15,060 bases of DNA, taken from NCBI GenBank assembly GCA_040255445.1, contig JBDZUZ010000096.1, positions 1-15,060 of the forward strand, given 5' to 3'. The translations under genes were made by a program, and so were the position numbers. This document shows positions 1-6,726 of this stretch, piece after piece (within the stretch, counting starts at the first letter, position 1; each line of letters opens with the position of its first letter). The stretch is from JBDZUZ01 sp040255445 (lineage in GTDB: Bacteria; Planctomycetota; Phycisphaerae; Phycisphaerales; UBA1924). A model generated the notes under the pieces. That model did not search any database. It was given only the letters and a program-made list of their open reading frames with translations, and had not been told where the DNA came from.

Positions 1-52
1 GCTCGTCGGGCTCATAACCCGGAGGTCGTAGGTTCAAATCCTACCCCCGCTA
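1..52 (+). tRNA. Initiator tRNA-fMet (CAT anticodon), 3' part; 5' end lies outside the window
   Basis: The visible part has the end of the D arm, an anticodon stem TCGGG/CCCGG (6-10 and 18-22) with loop CTCATAA and anticodon CAT at 13-15, a T arm GTAGG-TTCAAAT-CCTAC (28-44), the acceptor 3' strand CCCCGCT (45-51) and discriminator A52. Three stacked G:C pairs flanking the anticodon loop are the hallmark of initiator tRNA, and the stretch from the D arm to the T loop closely matches the E. coli tRNA-fMet I remember. CCA is not encoded (TTC follows). Position 72 is T; pairing with position 1 cannot be seen. Its place next to a recombinase operon suggests it marks or lies beside the integration site. 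Confidence 0.95.
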
Positions 53-57
53 TTCCC

Positions 58-93
58 AAGCCGGTTGCGAAAGCAGCCGGCTTTGTGGTTTTT
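58..93 (+). terminator. Intrinsic terminator of the tRNA
   Basis: A 12-pair hairpin, bases 58-68 plus 73-83, closes on a GAAA tetraloop (69-72). It includes one T-G wobble (65-76). It is followed by TTGTGG and a run of five T (89-93). It starts 6 bases after the tRNA ends, so it should end tRNA transcription and insulate it from the operon downstream. Confidence 0.85.
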
Positions 94-106
94 GGCTCGG
101 GCCGAT

Positions 107-308
107 GAGAGACACCCGCGCGTGTTGGCACCTTCGGGCCCCGTTCCCGCGTCCGTGAGGCCGGTGGGCCAACGGTCCCCAACCGTGACGCGGTCTCTGG
201 TCTGGACGCTGGGATAACCGGCTCGGCCGCCCGGTGGCCACGACCTCGCCCGAATCGCCACGAAGTCTCTGCCGCCCGTCGAGAGACACCCGCCGCGGTG
301 AAGTCTCT
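107..308. repeat. Cluster of AGAGAC/GTCTCT motifs
   Basis: A 13-base direct repeat GAGAGACACCCGC occurs at 107-119 and 281-293. The core AGAGAC is at 108-113 and 282-287, and its complement GTCTCT at 193-198, 265-270 and 303-308. The pair 265-270 and 282-287 faces inward over 11 bases. Five copies of a six-base core in about 200 non-coding bases upstream of an operon fit binding sites for a regulator or for the recombinase. No protein is assigned. Confidence 0.45.
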
Positions 309-421
309 GTCCGACCGGGTGAGCGGGTTTGACGGGGGTGATCAACTGCAAGGGCTGCTCGCGACATTGATCCAATCGATGCGCTGCGGTGAAGCGGGCG
401 CGCACCGTTGGTGCGCCGCGT

Positions 422-433
422 CATAGGTCACCC
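422..433 (+). promoter_or_regulatory. CATAGGTCACCC motif upstream of the integration operon
   Basis: This 12-base motif matches 11 of 12 bases with CATAGGTGACCC at 7373-7384. Both sit in non-coding DNA upstream of the first gene of an operon (the starts at 476 and 7518). The core GGTSACC is palindromic. It could be an operator or part of a promoter. That is inferred from position and similarity only. Confidence 0.3.
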
Positions 434-475
434 GTGGCGACGATGCGATGCACGCGGGTCGCCTTGGAGCGACCC

Positions 476-724
476 ATGCCACGAGCGAGCGACGACAGCC
501 GGCGCAACCCCGAAGCGATGACATCCGAAGAGCGGCAGGACGAGATCTCGCGCATCCTCGCGCGTGGTCTCGTGCGCGCGGTTCGCATCGAGCGAGACGC
601 CGCATCGCGGGCGTTGCGCGAAGTTGAAGAAGGTGCCGCGACATGCCTTGAACTTCCGAGCGATCCGAGCCTCACTGTGGCGACGCGATCGAAATCCCGA
701 CCGGCGGGTGAAGGAGACGCGTGA
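476..724 (+). CDS. Small hypothetical protein of the recombinase operon
   Basis: 82 residues. The start at 476 is chosen because GGAG (466-469) lies 6 bases before it. An alternative ATG at 518 gives 68 residues but has no clear ribosome site. The readable core begins with MTSEERQDEISRILARGL (from residue 15), a charged helix resembling short proteins I recall just upstream of DUF2924 and serine recombinase genes in planctomycete and proteobacterial elements. No catalytic motif is visible and the function is unknown. Its stop overlaps the next start as TGATG (722-726), so translation is probably coupled. Conserved company with the recombinase suggests a helper or regulatory role, which is inference. 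Confidence 0.7.
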   Translation: MPRASDDSRRNPEAMTSEERQDEISRILARGLVRAVRIERDAASRALREVEEGAATCLELPSDPSLTVATRSKSRPAGEGDA

Positions 725-1278
725 TGGAGACACCAGCCACAGGAGGCCGCATGAAGCATGCGACGGCAAGGCGGATCGAGGACGAGATCGACTCGCTCAA
801 AGACATGTCCACCAACGAGCTCGTCGAGCGGTTTGTCGAGCTGCACGGCTACCAGACGCGGACGCGCCACCGGACGTACCTGATCCGCAAGATCGCCTGG
901 CGGCTCCAGGCCAACGCGGAGGGCGACCTCAGCGAGCGGGCGAGGAAGCGGGCCGTGGAGCTCGCCGACGATGCTGAGGTTCGGGTGATGGCCCCAAAGA
1001 CGCTTGTCTCGCCGCCACAGACGGGGCGGTCGGCCACGGTGACGCGCGGCCTCGACCCGGAGGCGGAGCGTGACCCGCGTGTCCCGCCGCCCGGCTCGGC
1101 GATCGTCCGCAAGTACCAGGGCCGGGCCATCCGGGTGCTGGTGCTGCCCTACGGCGAGGGCTTCGAGTGCGACGGGGAACGGTTCAAGACGCTCAGCGGG
1201 GTGGCCAAACACATCACCGGGAGCCACATCAACGGCTTCCGGTTCTTCCGGCTCGGCCAGGACAGGAGCACGCGATGA
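724..1278 (+). CDS. DUF2924 domain protein
   Basis: 184 residues from ATG 724, which has GGAG (713-716) 7 bases upstream and a TGATG junction with the previous gene. A second candidate start at 751 has AGGAGG (741-746) only 4 bases away and would give 175 residues; both keep the whole domain. The family signature is clear: a helical N-terminal half with HRTYLIRKIAWRLQANAEG and LSERARKRAVELAD, then a C-terminal half around EGFECDGERFKTLSGVAKHI and NGFRFFRL. DUF2924 proteins regularly sit directly upstream of large serine recombinases. Their biochemical role is not established; a DNA-binding partner or directionality role is plausible. The stop overlaps the recombinase start by 4 bases. Confidence 0.88.
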   Translation: METPATGGRMKHATARRIEDEIDSLKDMSTNELVERFVELHGYQTRTRHRTYLIRKIAWRLQANAEGDLSERARKRAVELADDAEVRVMAPKTLVSPPQTGRSATVTRGLDPEAERDPRVPPPGSAIVRKYQGRAIRVLVLPYGEGFECDGERFKTLSGVAKHITGSHINGFRFFRLGQDRSTR

Positions 1279-2870
1279 AGGTACGCAAGCGCGATCGGCC
1301 AAAGGAGGCCGCGGCCCCGGGCAGCCGCATGCGGTGTGCGGTGTACACCCGCAAGTCCAGCGAAGAGGGGCTCGATCAGGAGTTCAACTCGCTCGACGCC
1401 CAGCGCGAGAGTGCCGAGGCCTTCATCGCCAGCCAGAAGACCGAGGGGTGGGTCTGCCTGCCGGACCGCTACGACGACGGCGGGTTCTCCGGTGGCAGCA
1501 TGGAGCGTCCGGCGCTCGAGCACCTGCTCCGCGACATCGAGGCGGGCCGGATTGACTGCGTGGTGGTCTACAAGGTGGACAGGCTGAGCCGCTCGCTGAT
1601 GGATTTCGCCCGGATCATGGAGGCGTTCGACCGCAAGGGCGTGTCGTTCGTCTCGGTGACCCAGCAGTTTAACACGACGAGCTCGATGGGCCGTCTGACG
1701 CTGAACATCCTTCTTTCGTTCGCGCAGTTCGAGCGGGAGATCATCGGCGAACGGATCCGGGACAAGATCGCGGCCCAGAAGCGCAAGGGCAAGTGGGCCG
1801 GCGGCGTGCCGGTGCTGGGCTACGACGTGGACCGTTCCGGCCCCAGCCCGCGGCTGGTGGTGAACGCCCGGGAGGCGGTGCGGGTCCGTGCTCTGTTCGA
1901 TCTGTACCTTGAGAAGCAGTCGCTGTTGCCGGTAGTCCGCGAGCTGCGGCACCGCGAGTGGACCAACAAGAAGCGGGTCACGAAGAAGACAGGCAAGGTC
2001 ATCGGCGGGAAGCCATTCAATAAGGCCACGCTGCACAATCACCTCATAAACCCGGTCTACGTCGGGAAGATCACCCACAAGGGCGAGATCTACGACGGCG
2101 TGCACGAGGCCATCGTGGACCCGGAGATCTTCGAGCGGGTCCAGAAGCTGCTGCGCTACAACGGACGGACCGGCGGTTTCGAGGTCCGCAACAAGTACGG
2201 TGCCCTGCTACGCGGTCTGATCACCTGCAAGGCATGCGGGTATGCCATGACGCACACATTCACGAAGGACAAGAAGGGCGGGCCGCGGTTCTACCGGTAC
2301 TACCGGTGTACGCACGCCATCAAGAACGGGGCATCCGAGTGCCCGTCGCGGACGCTGCCGGCGGCGGAGATCGAGCGGGTGGTGGTCGATGAGATCCGCG
2401 GGCTTGGCTCCGATCGCGCTTTGCTTAAACAGGTGCTGGCCGATGCCCACGCCACGATCGCCGATGAGCGCGAGGGTCTCGTCACGGAGCGTGCCGATCT
2501 GAAGCGGACGCTGGACCGTTGCCACCGCGAACTCCAGACTCTCGCGGCCGGAGGGCTCGCGGATACAGATGTCTCCCAGCGGATCGCAGAACTGCATGAG
2601 CAGATCACCGCCGGGGACAAGCGGCTGCCCGAGGTCGAGAAGCGGATCGGCGAACTGGACGCAGAGACGATCACCCAAGCGCAGGCCGAGGCGGCATTCA
2701 GGGGCTTCGACCCCGTATGGGAGAACCTGATCCCGCGTGAGCAGGCCCGGCTGATCCGGCTGCTGGTCTCGGCGGTGGAATACGACGCCGTGAAATCGAG
2801 CGTGAGCGTGACCTTCCGCCCAACGAGTATCCGGGCCTTCCTCGACCGCATCAAGAAGGAGGCTGCATGA
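1275..2870 (+). CDS. Large serine recombinase (site-specific integrase)
   Basis: 531 residues, starting at ATG 1275 with AGGAG (1264-1268) 6 bases upstream and a 4-base overlap with the preceding stop. The N-terminal resolvase domain carries YTRKS with catalytic Ser28, the DRLSR motif (102-106) and a long helix with QFEREIIGERIRDKI. The recombinase domain follows, then a zinc ribbon with Cys318, Cys321, Cys345 and Cys356. A heptad-like coiled coil (about 390-460) is typical of this family, which uses it to control synapsis. Length and domain order are complete, with no frameshift. It should integrate and excise the element by double-strand exchange through a 5'-phosphoserine link. Adjacent tRNA-fMet suggests the target region. 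No obvious excisionase is seen, although the neighbouring small proteins are candidates. Confidence 0.95.
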   Translation: MKVRKRDRPKEAAAPGSRMRCAVYTRKSSEEGLDQEFNSLDAQRESAEAFIASQKTEGWVCLPDRYDDGGFSGGSMERPALEHLLRDIEAGRIDCVVVYKVDRLSRSLMDFARIMEAFDRKGVSFVSVTQQFNTTSSMGRLTLNILLSFAQFEREIIGERIRDKIAAQKRKGKWAGGVPVLGYDVDRSGPSPRLVVNAREAVRVRALFDLYLEKQSLLPVVRELRHREWTNKKRVTKKTGKVIGGKPFNKATLHNHLINPVYVGKITHKGEIYDGVHEAIVDPEIFERVQKLLRYNGRTGGFEVRNKYGALLRGLITCKACGYAMTHTFTKDKKGGPRFYRYYRCTHAIKNGASECPSRTLPAAEIERVVVDEIRGLGSDRALLKQVLADAHATIADEREGLVTERADLKRTLDRCHRELQTLAAGGLADTDVSQRIAELHEQITAGDKRLPEVEKRIGELDAETITQAQAEAAFRGFDPVWENLIPREQARLIRLLVSAVEYDAVKSSVSVTFRPTSIRAFLDRIKKEAA

Positions 2871-3274
2871 CCACCGTCACCCGGCCCATCCACTTCCGCG
2901 TCCGCCAAACCCGGCGGCAGATCGTCACTGAGCCCGCTCCGCTCCCTCCGCCGGGGCGGGTGCCCCGAGTCGCCCGCCTGATGGCTCTGGCGATCAAGTT
3001 CGACAAGATGCTTCAGGATGGGGTGGTGGGCAGCCAGACCGACTTGGCGGCCTTGGCCCGAGTGACCCAGCCGCGGATGACGCAGATCATGAACCTGCTT
3101 CATCTGGCCCCGGATATCCAAGAGGAGATCCTGTTCCTTCCGCCGGTGACGGAGGGGCGGGATCCGGTGACGGAACGGGATCTGCGGGAGATCGTGACGC
3201 TATGCGTTTGGACGTCACAGCGGGAAGCATGGCGTGGCCACCAAAGTCCAAGAATCTGTCACGCAAAGGCTTAA
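2867..3274 (+). CDS. Small helix-turn-helix protein downstream of the recombinase
   Basis: 135 residues. AAGGAGG (2856-2862) precedes the ATG by 4 bases, and the start overlaps the recombinase stop by 4 bases, so it is the last gene of a coupled operon. Residues about 53-92 form a helix-turn-helix with SQTDLAALARVTQPRMTQIM followed by a LAPDIQEEILFLP helix, resembling the ParB/KorB type. Proteins like this commonly follow serine recombinases of this operon type. The last 20 or so residues (SPRICHAKA at the end) look unlike the family's usual tail as I recall it, and the base composition changes just beyond, so the 3' end may be rebuilt by an insertion. Likely a DNA-binding regulator or recombination directionality factor; this is inference. 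Confidence 0.8.
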   Translation: MTTVTRPIHFRVRQTRRQIVTEPAPLPPPGRVPRVARLMALAIKFDKMLQDGVVGSQTDLAALARVTQPRMTQIMNLLHLAPDIQEEILFLPPVTEGRDPVTERDLREIVTLCVWTSQREAWRGHQSPRICHAKA

Positions 3275-3756
3275 ACACTGATTCCCGGTCAACCCAGGGA
3301 CAGAATGTTGTCATTGCGGTCGAAGAGGAATAGTCATCGACGGCGAATAACGGCTTCCGCTCTGAGCGGGATGTCATCTTCAGCTCACCCAGTCCTGCTG
3401 CGAGTCTGGTCATCGGGAGCAGTGCGAATGGCTGGATCGAGTGACGGAATGCTAGAGGCCAGACCCTGGAAGATGTCCGAAGACGGTGTCCGACTTCTGC
3501 GCCAACGGGGACCGTGCGTGATGCCCGTAGTTCCGATAAGGACACTTCGTGTAAGCGAGCGTTTCGCATAGGCATTGATTCTCTGTGGTGATCCCGATCC
3601 TGGCTATAGCTCTGACTCATGAGCTGCACTTTAAGTGCCGATGCAGTCCGGTATTCGGACGGCAACATGGGCGGCCGTTTCGGACATCGGCATAGGGCCT
3701 CTCCACCTCGACGTGTCCGAGATAGCTTGGCGGCCCTCTAGCGGAGAACCCTCCCT
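3275..3756. other. Non-coding stretch with repeats and inverted repeats at the left edge of the cargo
   Basis: About 480 bases without a convincing gene. Short open frames on both strands lack ribosome sites and recognisable motifs. It holds two 13-base palindromes with a central T: CCGCTC-T-GAGCGG (3357-3369) and GCACTT-T-AAGTGC (3626-3638). It also holds two nested complementary pairs, 3375-3381 with 3469-3475 and 3404-3409 with 3459-3464, and the TGTCCGA repeat set. Base composition is clearly less GC-rich than the recombinase gene. It probably contains the promoter and control sites of the module at 3757, and possibly a structured RNA. Confidence 0.5.
3474..3720. repeat. TGTCCGA repeats upstream of the QueC-like module
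   Basis: TGTCCGA occurs at 3474-3480, 3487-3493 and 3714-3720, its complement TCGGACA at 3680-3686, and a near copy TTCGGAC at 3654-3660. The first two are direct and 13 bases apart; 3680-3686 and 3714-3720 face each other across 27 bases, just upstream of the start at 3757. Such a group suggests operator sites for a repressor, perhaps the winged-helix segment of the neighbouring protein. Confidence 0.45.
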
Positions 3757-4614
3757 ATGGGCCACCATCAGGTCGAAAGCCTACCGGTTACGCCATCGCA
3801 TAGACGCGTTGTCGCCATGCTGGGCGATGGTGCTGGCATGACGGGTTTGCCCGGCGTGGGCCAAGCTGCGCTCGCGCAGGTGGCTGACGCGATGCTCACC
3901 GCTGCGATTGCGGGATTCGAGCGTGCTGCGAACGATGAAGGCCTGATTCATACGTTCTACTTGCTGACGCAGGTCACGCAGGCAGCTCGGGATGAAGACC
4001 GCTTCAACGAGCGCCTGGCTGAGCTTGGGGTCACGGGCAGCGCATGGGAGTTCAGTCCATCCCAAGGCGATGGTACCGCTATTGCCAACACCATCTACGA
4101 CTTGGTCGGGAACTTCACGTACGCCATCGATGACCATCTGGCCATGACACGAACTCGCTCGGACCTTAGCGAGATCGCTCAGCGGGCCGCCGCTCAAAGC
4201 CTAACGGTGCTGGGTCAGGAGTATGCGAATACCCTCTTCGGTACAGGGCCGGACGCTGTTCAAGATGCATTGCGTCGGCTGTCCACGCAGTCAGGATTCG
4301 CTCGCCTGACCCAAGACTTTTTCGGTCGTGTGGCAAGCGGATTTCTCATCTATCACTTGAGCAAGGAGCTCTCGAACCACGTCGGGCCGGGCCGCAGGTT
4401 CGCCGACGTGTCCGAGCACAATGCATTCCTATCGGCGATGGAAGCGCATTGTCGAACCGCGTCGTCTGTGCTCAAAGAGTTCTCGGGAACTTGGTACTCC
4501 AAGCACAACTTTCAAGACGGCATCACACCTCGGAAGAGTGCTGGCTTTGTCCGTCATGCTTTGGAGAAGGTGGGCGATGCGCTGACGCATCTCGGAGGAG
4601 CGGATGCCTCCTGA
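3757..4614 (+). CDS. Unrecognised protein, first gene of a QueC-like two-gene module
   Basis: 285 residues; I do not recognise a family. The protein looks soluble and mostly helical, with no signal peptide, no membrane segment and no nucleotide-binding motif. ATG 3757 is preferred because GGAG (3743-3746) lies 10 bases upstream and an in-frame stop closes at 3739. Internal ATGs at 3817 and 3838 (giving 258 residues, starting MTGLPGVGQ) lack good ribosome sites but start nearer the region that reads best as folded protein. From 3757 the N-terminus is Met-Gly, notable because QueC-like enzymes of type IV CBASS and Qat defence are reported to attach a deazaguanine to an N-terminal glycine of a partner. 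It overlaps the next gene by 11 bases, implying a fixed functional pair. Base composition matches the QueC-like gene, not the flanking genes. Confidence 0.7.
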   Translation: MGHHQVESLPVTPSHRRVVAMLGDGAGMTGLPGVGQAALAQVADAMLTAAIAGFERAANDEGLIHTFYLLTQVTQAARDEDRFNERLAELGVTGSAWEFSPSQGDGTAIANTIYDLVGNFTYAIDDHLAMTRTRSDLSEIAQRAAAQSLTVLGQEYANTLFGTGPDAVQDALRRLSTQSGFARLTQDFFGRVASGFLIYHLSKELSNHVGPGRRFADVSEHNAFLSAMEAHCRTASSVLKEFSGTWYSKHNFQDGITPRKSAGFVRHALEKVGDALTHLGGADAS

Positions 4615-6379
4615 TCCGCCCAAGCCGCATCTGTTCTTGTGCAACGGCGCAGGCCTCTCTAGCCGCCGGAAGCTGTGGCGTGAGCTAAAGGCTACAGAAC
4701 TCATCACAGATGGTCCTGCAAGCAATGTCGTTATCAAGATTTCAGAGATCTCCAAGTCGCTGACGGCCAATGTGCCGAAGCGAGCAGCCGATCTTATCGA
4801 GATCGCAGCGGCGGTGTATGTCGCTGACCAACTGTCCAGGCGAACCGGACGAAAGGCCCAGGACTACGGCGATTTGTGGTACCGAGATATTCGGATGGAG
4901 ATCGCTGTCCGTGACCCAGACTTCTGGAATCAGGAAGACGTTGCTGGCCTGCTGTCCCGCATGTTGAACTTCATCTCCGGTGACAACTTCGAGTTCGCCT
5001 TCTGTGAACTGGACGAACCCCCCGCGGTAGAGAACTACTTGGAATTCGGCTCCGGTGACCCGAATCCAGAAGGCATCGAGAAGGTCCTCCTCTTCTCAGG
5101 CGGAATCGATTCCCTGGGCGGAGCCGTGCAAGAGCTTTCTACCGGGCGGCGCATTGCAATGGTGAGCCACAAGCCCGCGGGACATGTGGCTGGGCTGCAG
5201 AAGAGTCTCGTGAAGGAGCTTGTCAAACGAGCCTCCGTGTCCGGCAATGCCCCGCTGCCAGTATCTGTCTGGTGCAACAAGAAGGGGTTGGTGGAGAAGG
5301 ATCACACTCAGCGGACACGATCCTTCCTCTATGTCACGCTTGGGGCGGTTGTGGCGAGGATCTTCGGCCTGGATGCTGTCGACTTCTTCGAGAATGGAGT
5401 CGTGAGCATCAACCTCCCCCTGGCTGAGCATGAGCTCGGTGCACGGGCAACCCGGACGACACATCCCCAGACCTTGGCATGGTACAGCCAACTCCTGTCA
5501 GCGGTGTTCGAGCAGAAGTTCCAGGTTCGGAACGAATTTCTGACGAAAACGAAGCAGGACGTGGTAGAGATCATCAAGCACGAAGGGCAGGGAGAGCTGA
5601 TCGCTTCCAGCGTAAGTTGTATGCATACTCGGGAAACGACCAAGGCGAGCCCGCACTGCGGCGTGTGTTCACAATGCGTGTCGCGACGCTTCGCAACGCT
5701 CGGCGTAGACGGCGGCGCGTTGGAGCCATCTAGACTCTACCGACACGATGTACTGACAGAGCCCCGCAAACGAACCGAAGATCGAACCATAGCTGAGAGA
5801 TTTCTTGGCTTTGCTCGCGAGATCGCAGCACTAGAAGACTCTGCCGACTTCGCTCAACGGTATGCTGCCGAATTGGCCCGAGTCACCCGATTCATGCCTT
5901 TTGCACCCTCCGTGGTCATCGATAGCGTGTTCGACCTGCATCGGCGGCATGCCGAGCAGGTCAACGCGGTGATCATCGAGGCTATGCAGGCGTCAGCCGA
6001 AGACCAGTATCTCGGAAAGATCGCCGACGGATCCATGCTTGCGTTTGGCTTCGGCACGAGCGGCGGTGATCACAAAGCTGCGCTACCCAAGGCGGCGCAG
6101 CCATCAGAAGCTGATGGCGGATCACGCCCATCCCATCCACTGAGCAAGAACCAGATGCTGCTCCTCACGGTTCTCTCAGAGGCCAAATCGCTTATGAGCC
6201 AGGCTGACATGGTTGAGGCTACGGATGCCAAGGGCCACCGCCTCACGCGCAAGACCATCGGCGGCGAGCTCAAAGAACTTCGGGACCTGGACTTTGTGTG
6301 CTATCCCAAGGGCATGCGCTCGGGGGCTGCCATTACCCCAGGCGGCCGTTCCCATCTGGCGGAAGCGACGGCACACTAA
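4604..6379 (+). CDS. QueC-like PP-loop ATPase (QatC/Cap9 kind) with C-terminal winged helix
   Basis: 591 residues, ATG 4604 with GGAGG (4594-4598) 5 bases upstream. Residues 55-145 form an N-terminal domain containing DLIEIAAAVYVADQ and RDPDFWN, as I recall from QatC/Cap9-like proteins. The PP-loop is SGGIDS (165-170) within VLLFSGGIDSLGGAV. Conserved features continue with QRTRSF (236-241) and ENGVVSINLP (263-272). A QueC-type zinc site is formed by Cys339, Cys352, Cys355 and Cys358 (HCGVCSQC). After a helical linker, residues about 515-585 read as a winged helix (KTIGGELKELRDLDFV). QueC converts carboxy-deazaguanine to preQ0 with ATP and ammonia; QueC-like defence proteins instead modify a protein. 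No other queuosine gene is present, so a role in tRNA modification is unlikely. Defence is the best guess; DNA modification is an alternative. Confidence 0.88.
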   Translation: MPPDPPKPHLFLCNGAGLSSRRKLWRELKATELITDGPASNVVIKISEISKSLTANVPKRAADLIEIAAAVYVADQLSRRTGRKAQDYGDLWYRDIRMEIAVRDPDFWNQEDVAGLLSRMLNFISGDNFEFAFCELDEPPAVENYLEFGSGDPNPEGIEKVLLFSGGIDSLGGAVQELSTGRRIAMVSHKPAGHVAGLQKSLVKELVKRASVSGNAPLPVSVWCNKKGLVEKDHTQRTRSFLYVTLGAVVARIFGLDAVDFFENGVVSINLPLAEHELGARATRTTHPQTLAWYSQLLSAVFEQKFQVRNEFLTKTKQDVVEIIKHEGQGELIASSVSCMHTRETTKASPHCGVCSQCVSRRFATLGVDGGALEPSRLYRHDVLTEPRKRTEDRTIAERFLGFAREIAALEDSADFAQRYAAELARVTRFMPFAPSVVIDSVFDLHRRHAEQVNAVIIEAMQASAEDQYLGKIADGSMLAFGFGTSGGDHKAALPKAAQPSEADGGSRPSHPLSKNQMLLLTVLSEAKSLMSQADMVEATDAKGHRLTRKTIGGELKELRDLDFVCYPKGMRSGAAITPGGRSHLAEATAH

Positions 6380-6380
6380 T

Positions 6381-6434
6381 TACCCACTAGTGACGCCTTG
6401 ATGACGCGCTGAAGACGCCGTAACTACCCACTAG
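6381..6434. repeat. Phased repeat block after the QueC-like gene
   Basis: TACCCACTAG occurs at 6381-6390 and again at 6425-6434. Between them three 11-base units start at 6391 (TGACGCCTTGA), 6402 (TGACGCGCTGA) and 6413 (AGACGCCGTAA). An 11-base period puts every core on the same face of the helix, as in multi-site operators or iterons. The second TACCCACTAG continues into CTAG-AAAA-CTAG (6431-6442), a short inverted repeat. It begins 2 bases after the QueC-like stop codon and may mark the right edge of the cargo. Confidence 0.5.
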
Positions 6435-6726
6435 AAAACTAGATAAGCGGCACCATTCCTCCGACACCTAACGGCCAGGAGTCGGAAGCCGCATGACCCA
6501 CACCAACCAACAGAGAGAGTCTGTCTTGCCCCGCTCTCGGGGGCCTCCGCGATGGTCGCGGCTACCGCAAGGTGCATGACCATCATCGTTGTCTAAGTCC
6601 ATCATCAACTTCGCAACTGGCCGCGAAGCAGTGCCGTTCGGGTGTCGTCGTCTACGACGATTCCGCGAACCGCCGCTAAACGGTCGGGCGCGATCCGTGC
6701 GCACTGATGGCGACACCCCAGGCGCT

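Larger units (their letters stand above)
94..475. other. Non-coding gap between tRNA and integration operon
   Basis: No convincing gene is seen. The reverse-strand open frames here overlap the tRNA and read as arginine-rich shadow sequence. The gap holds the AGAGAC/GTCTCT motif cluster (107-308), a 7-pair hairpin GCGCACC-GTT-GGTGCGC (400-416) and a CATAGGTCACCC motif (422-433). It is the likely home of the promoter and operators of the recombinase operon and possibly of the attachment site. Confidence 0.6.

Noticed and set aside
421..1302. 293-residue reverse open frame opposite the DUF2924 region
   Set aside because: Forward genes here have family signatures, ribosome sites and coupled overlaps; the reverse frame has none.
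3087..3668. 193-residue reverse open frame covering the gap before the module
   Set aside because: Its 3' part is antisense to the HTH gene, no ribosome site or motif is evident, and its product is low-complexity at the end.
4604..6379. QueC-like gene considered as a queuosine or DNA-deazaguanine pathway gene
   Set aside because: No QueD, QueE, transglycosylase or DpdA-like neighbour is present, and the extra N-terminal domain and C-terminal winged helix fit the defence-type relatives better. Not fully excluded.
6381..6434. TACCCACTAG pair considered as attachment sites of a small insertion
   Set aside because: The copies are only 44 bases apart and no matching copy is seen at the left edge of the cargo.
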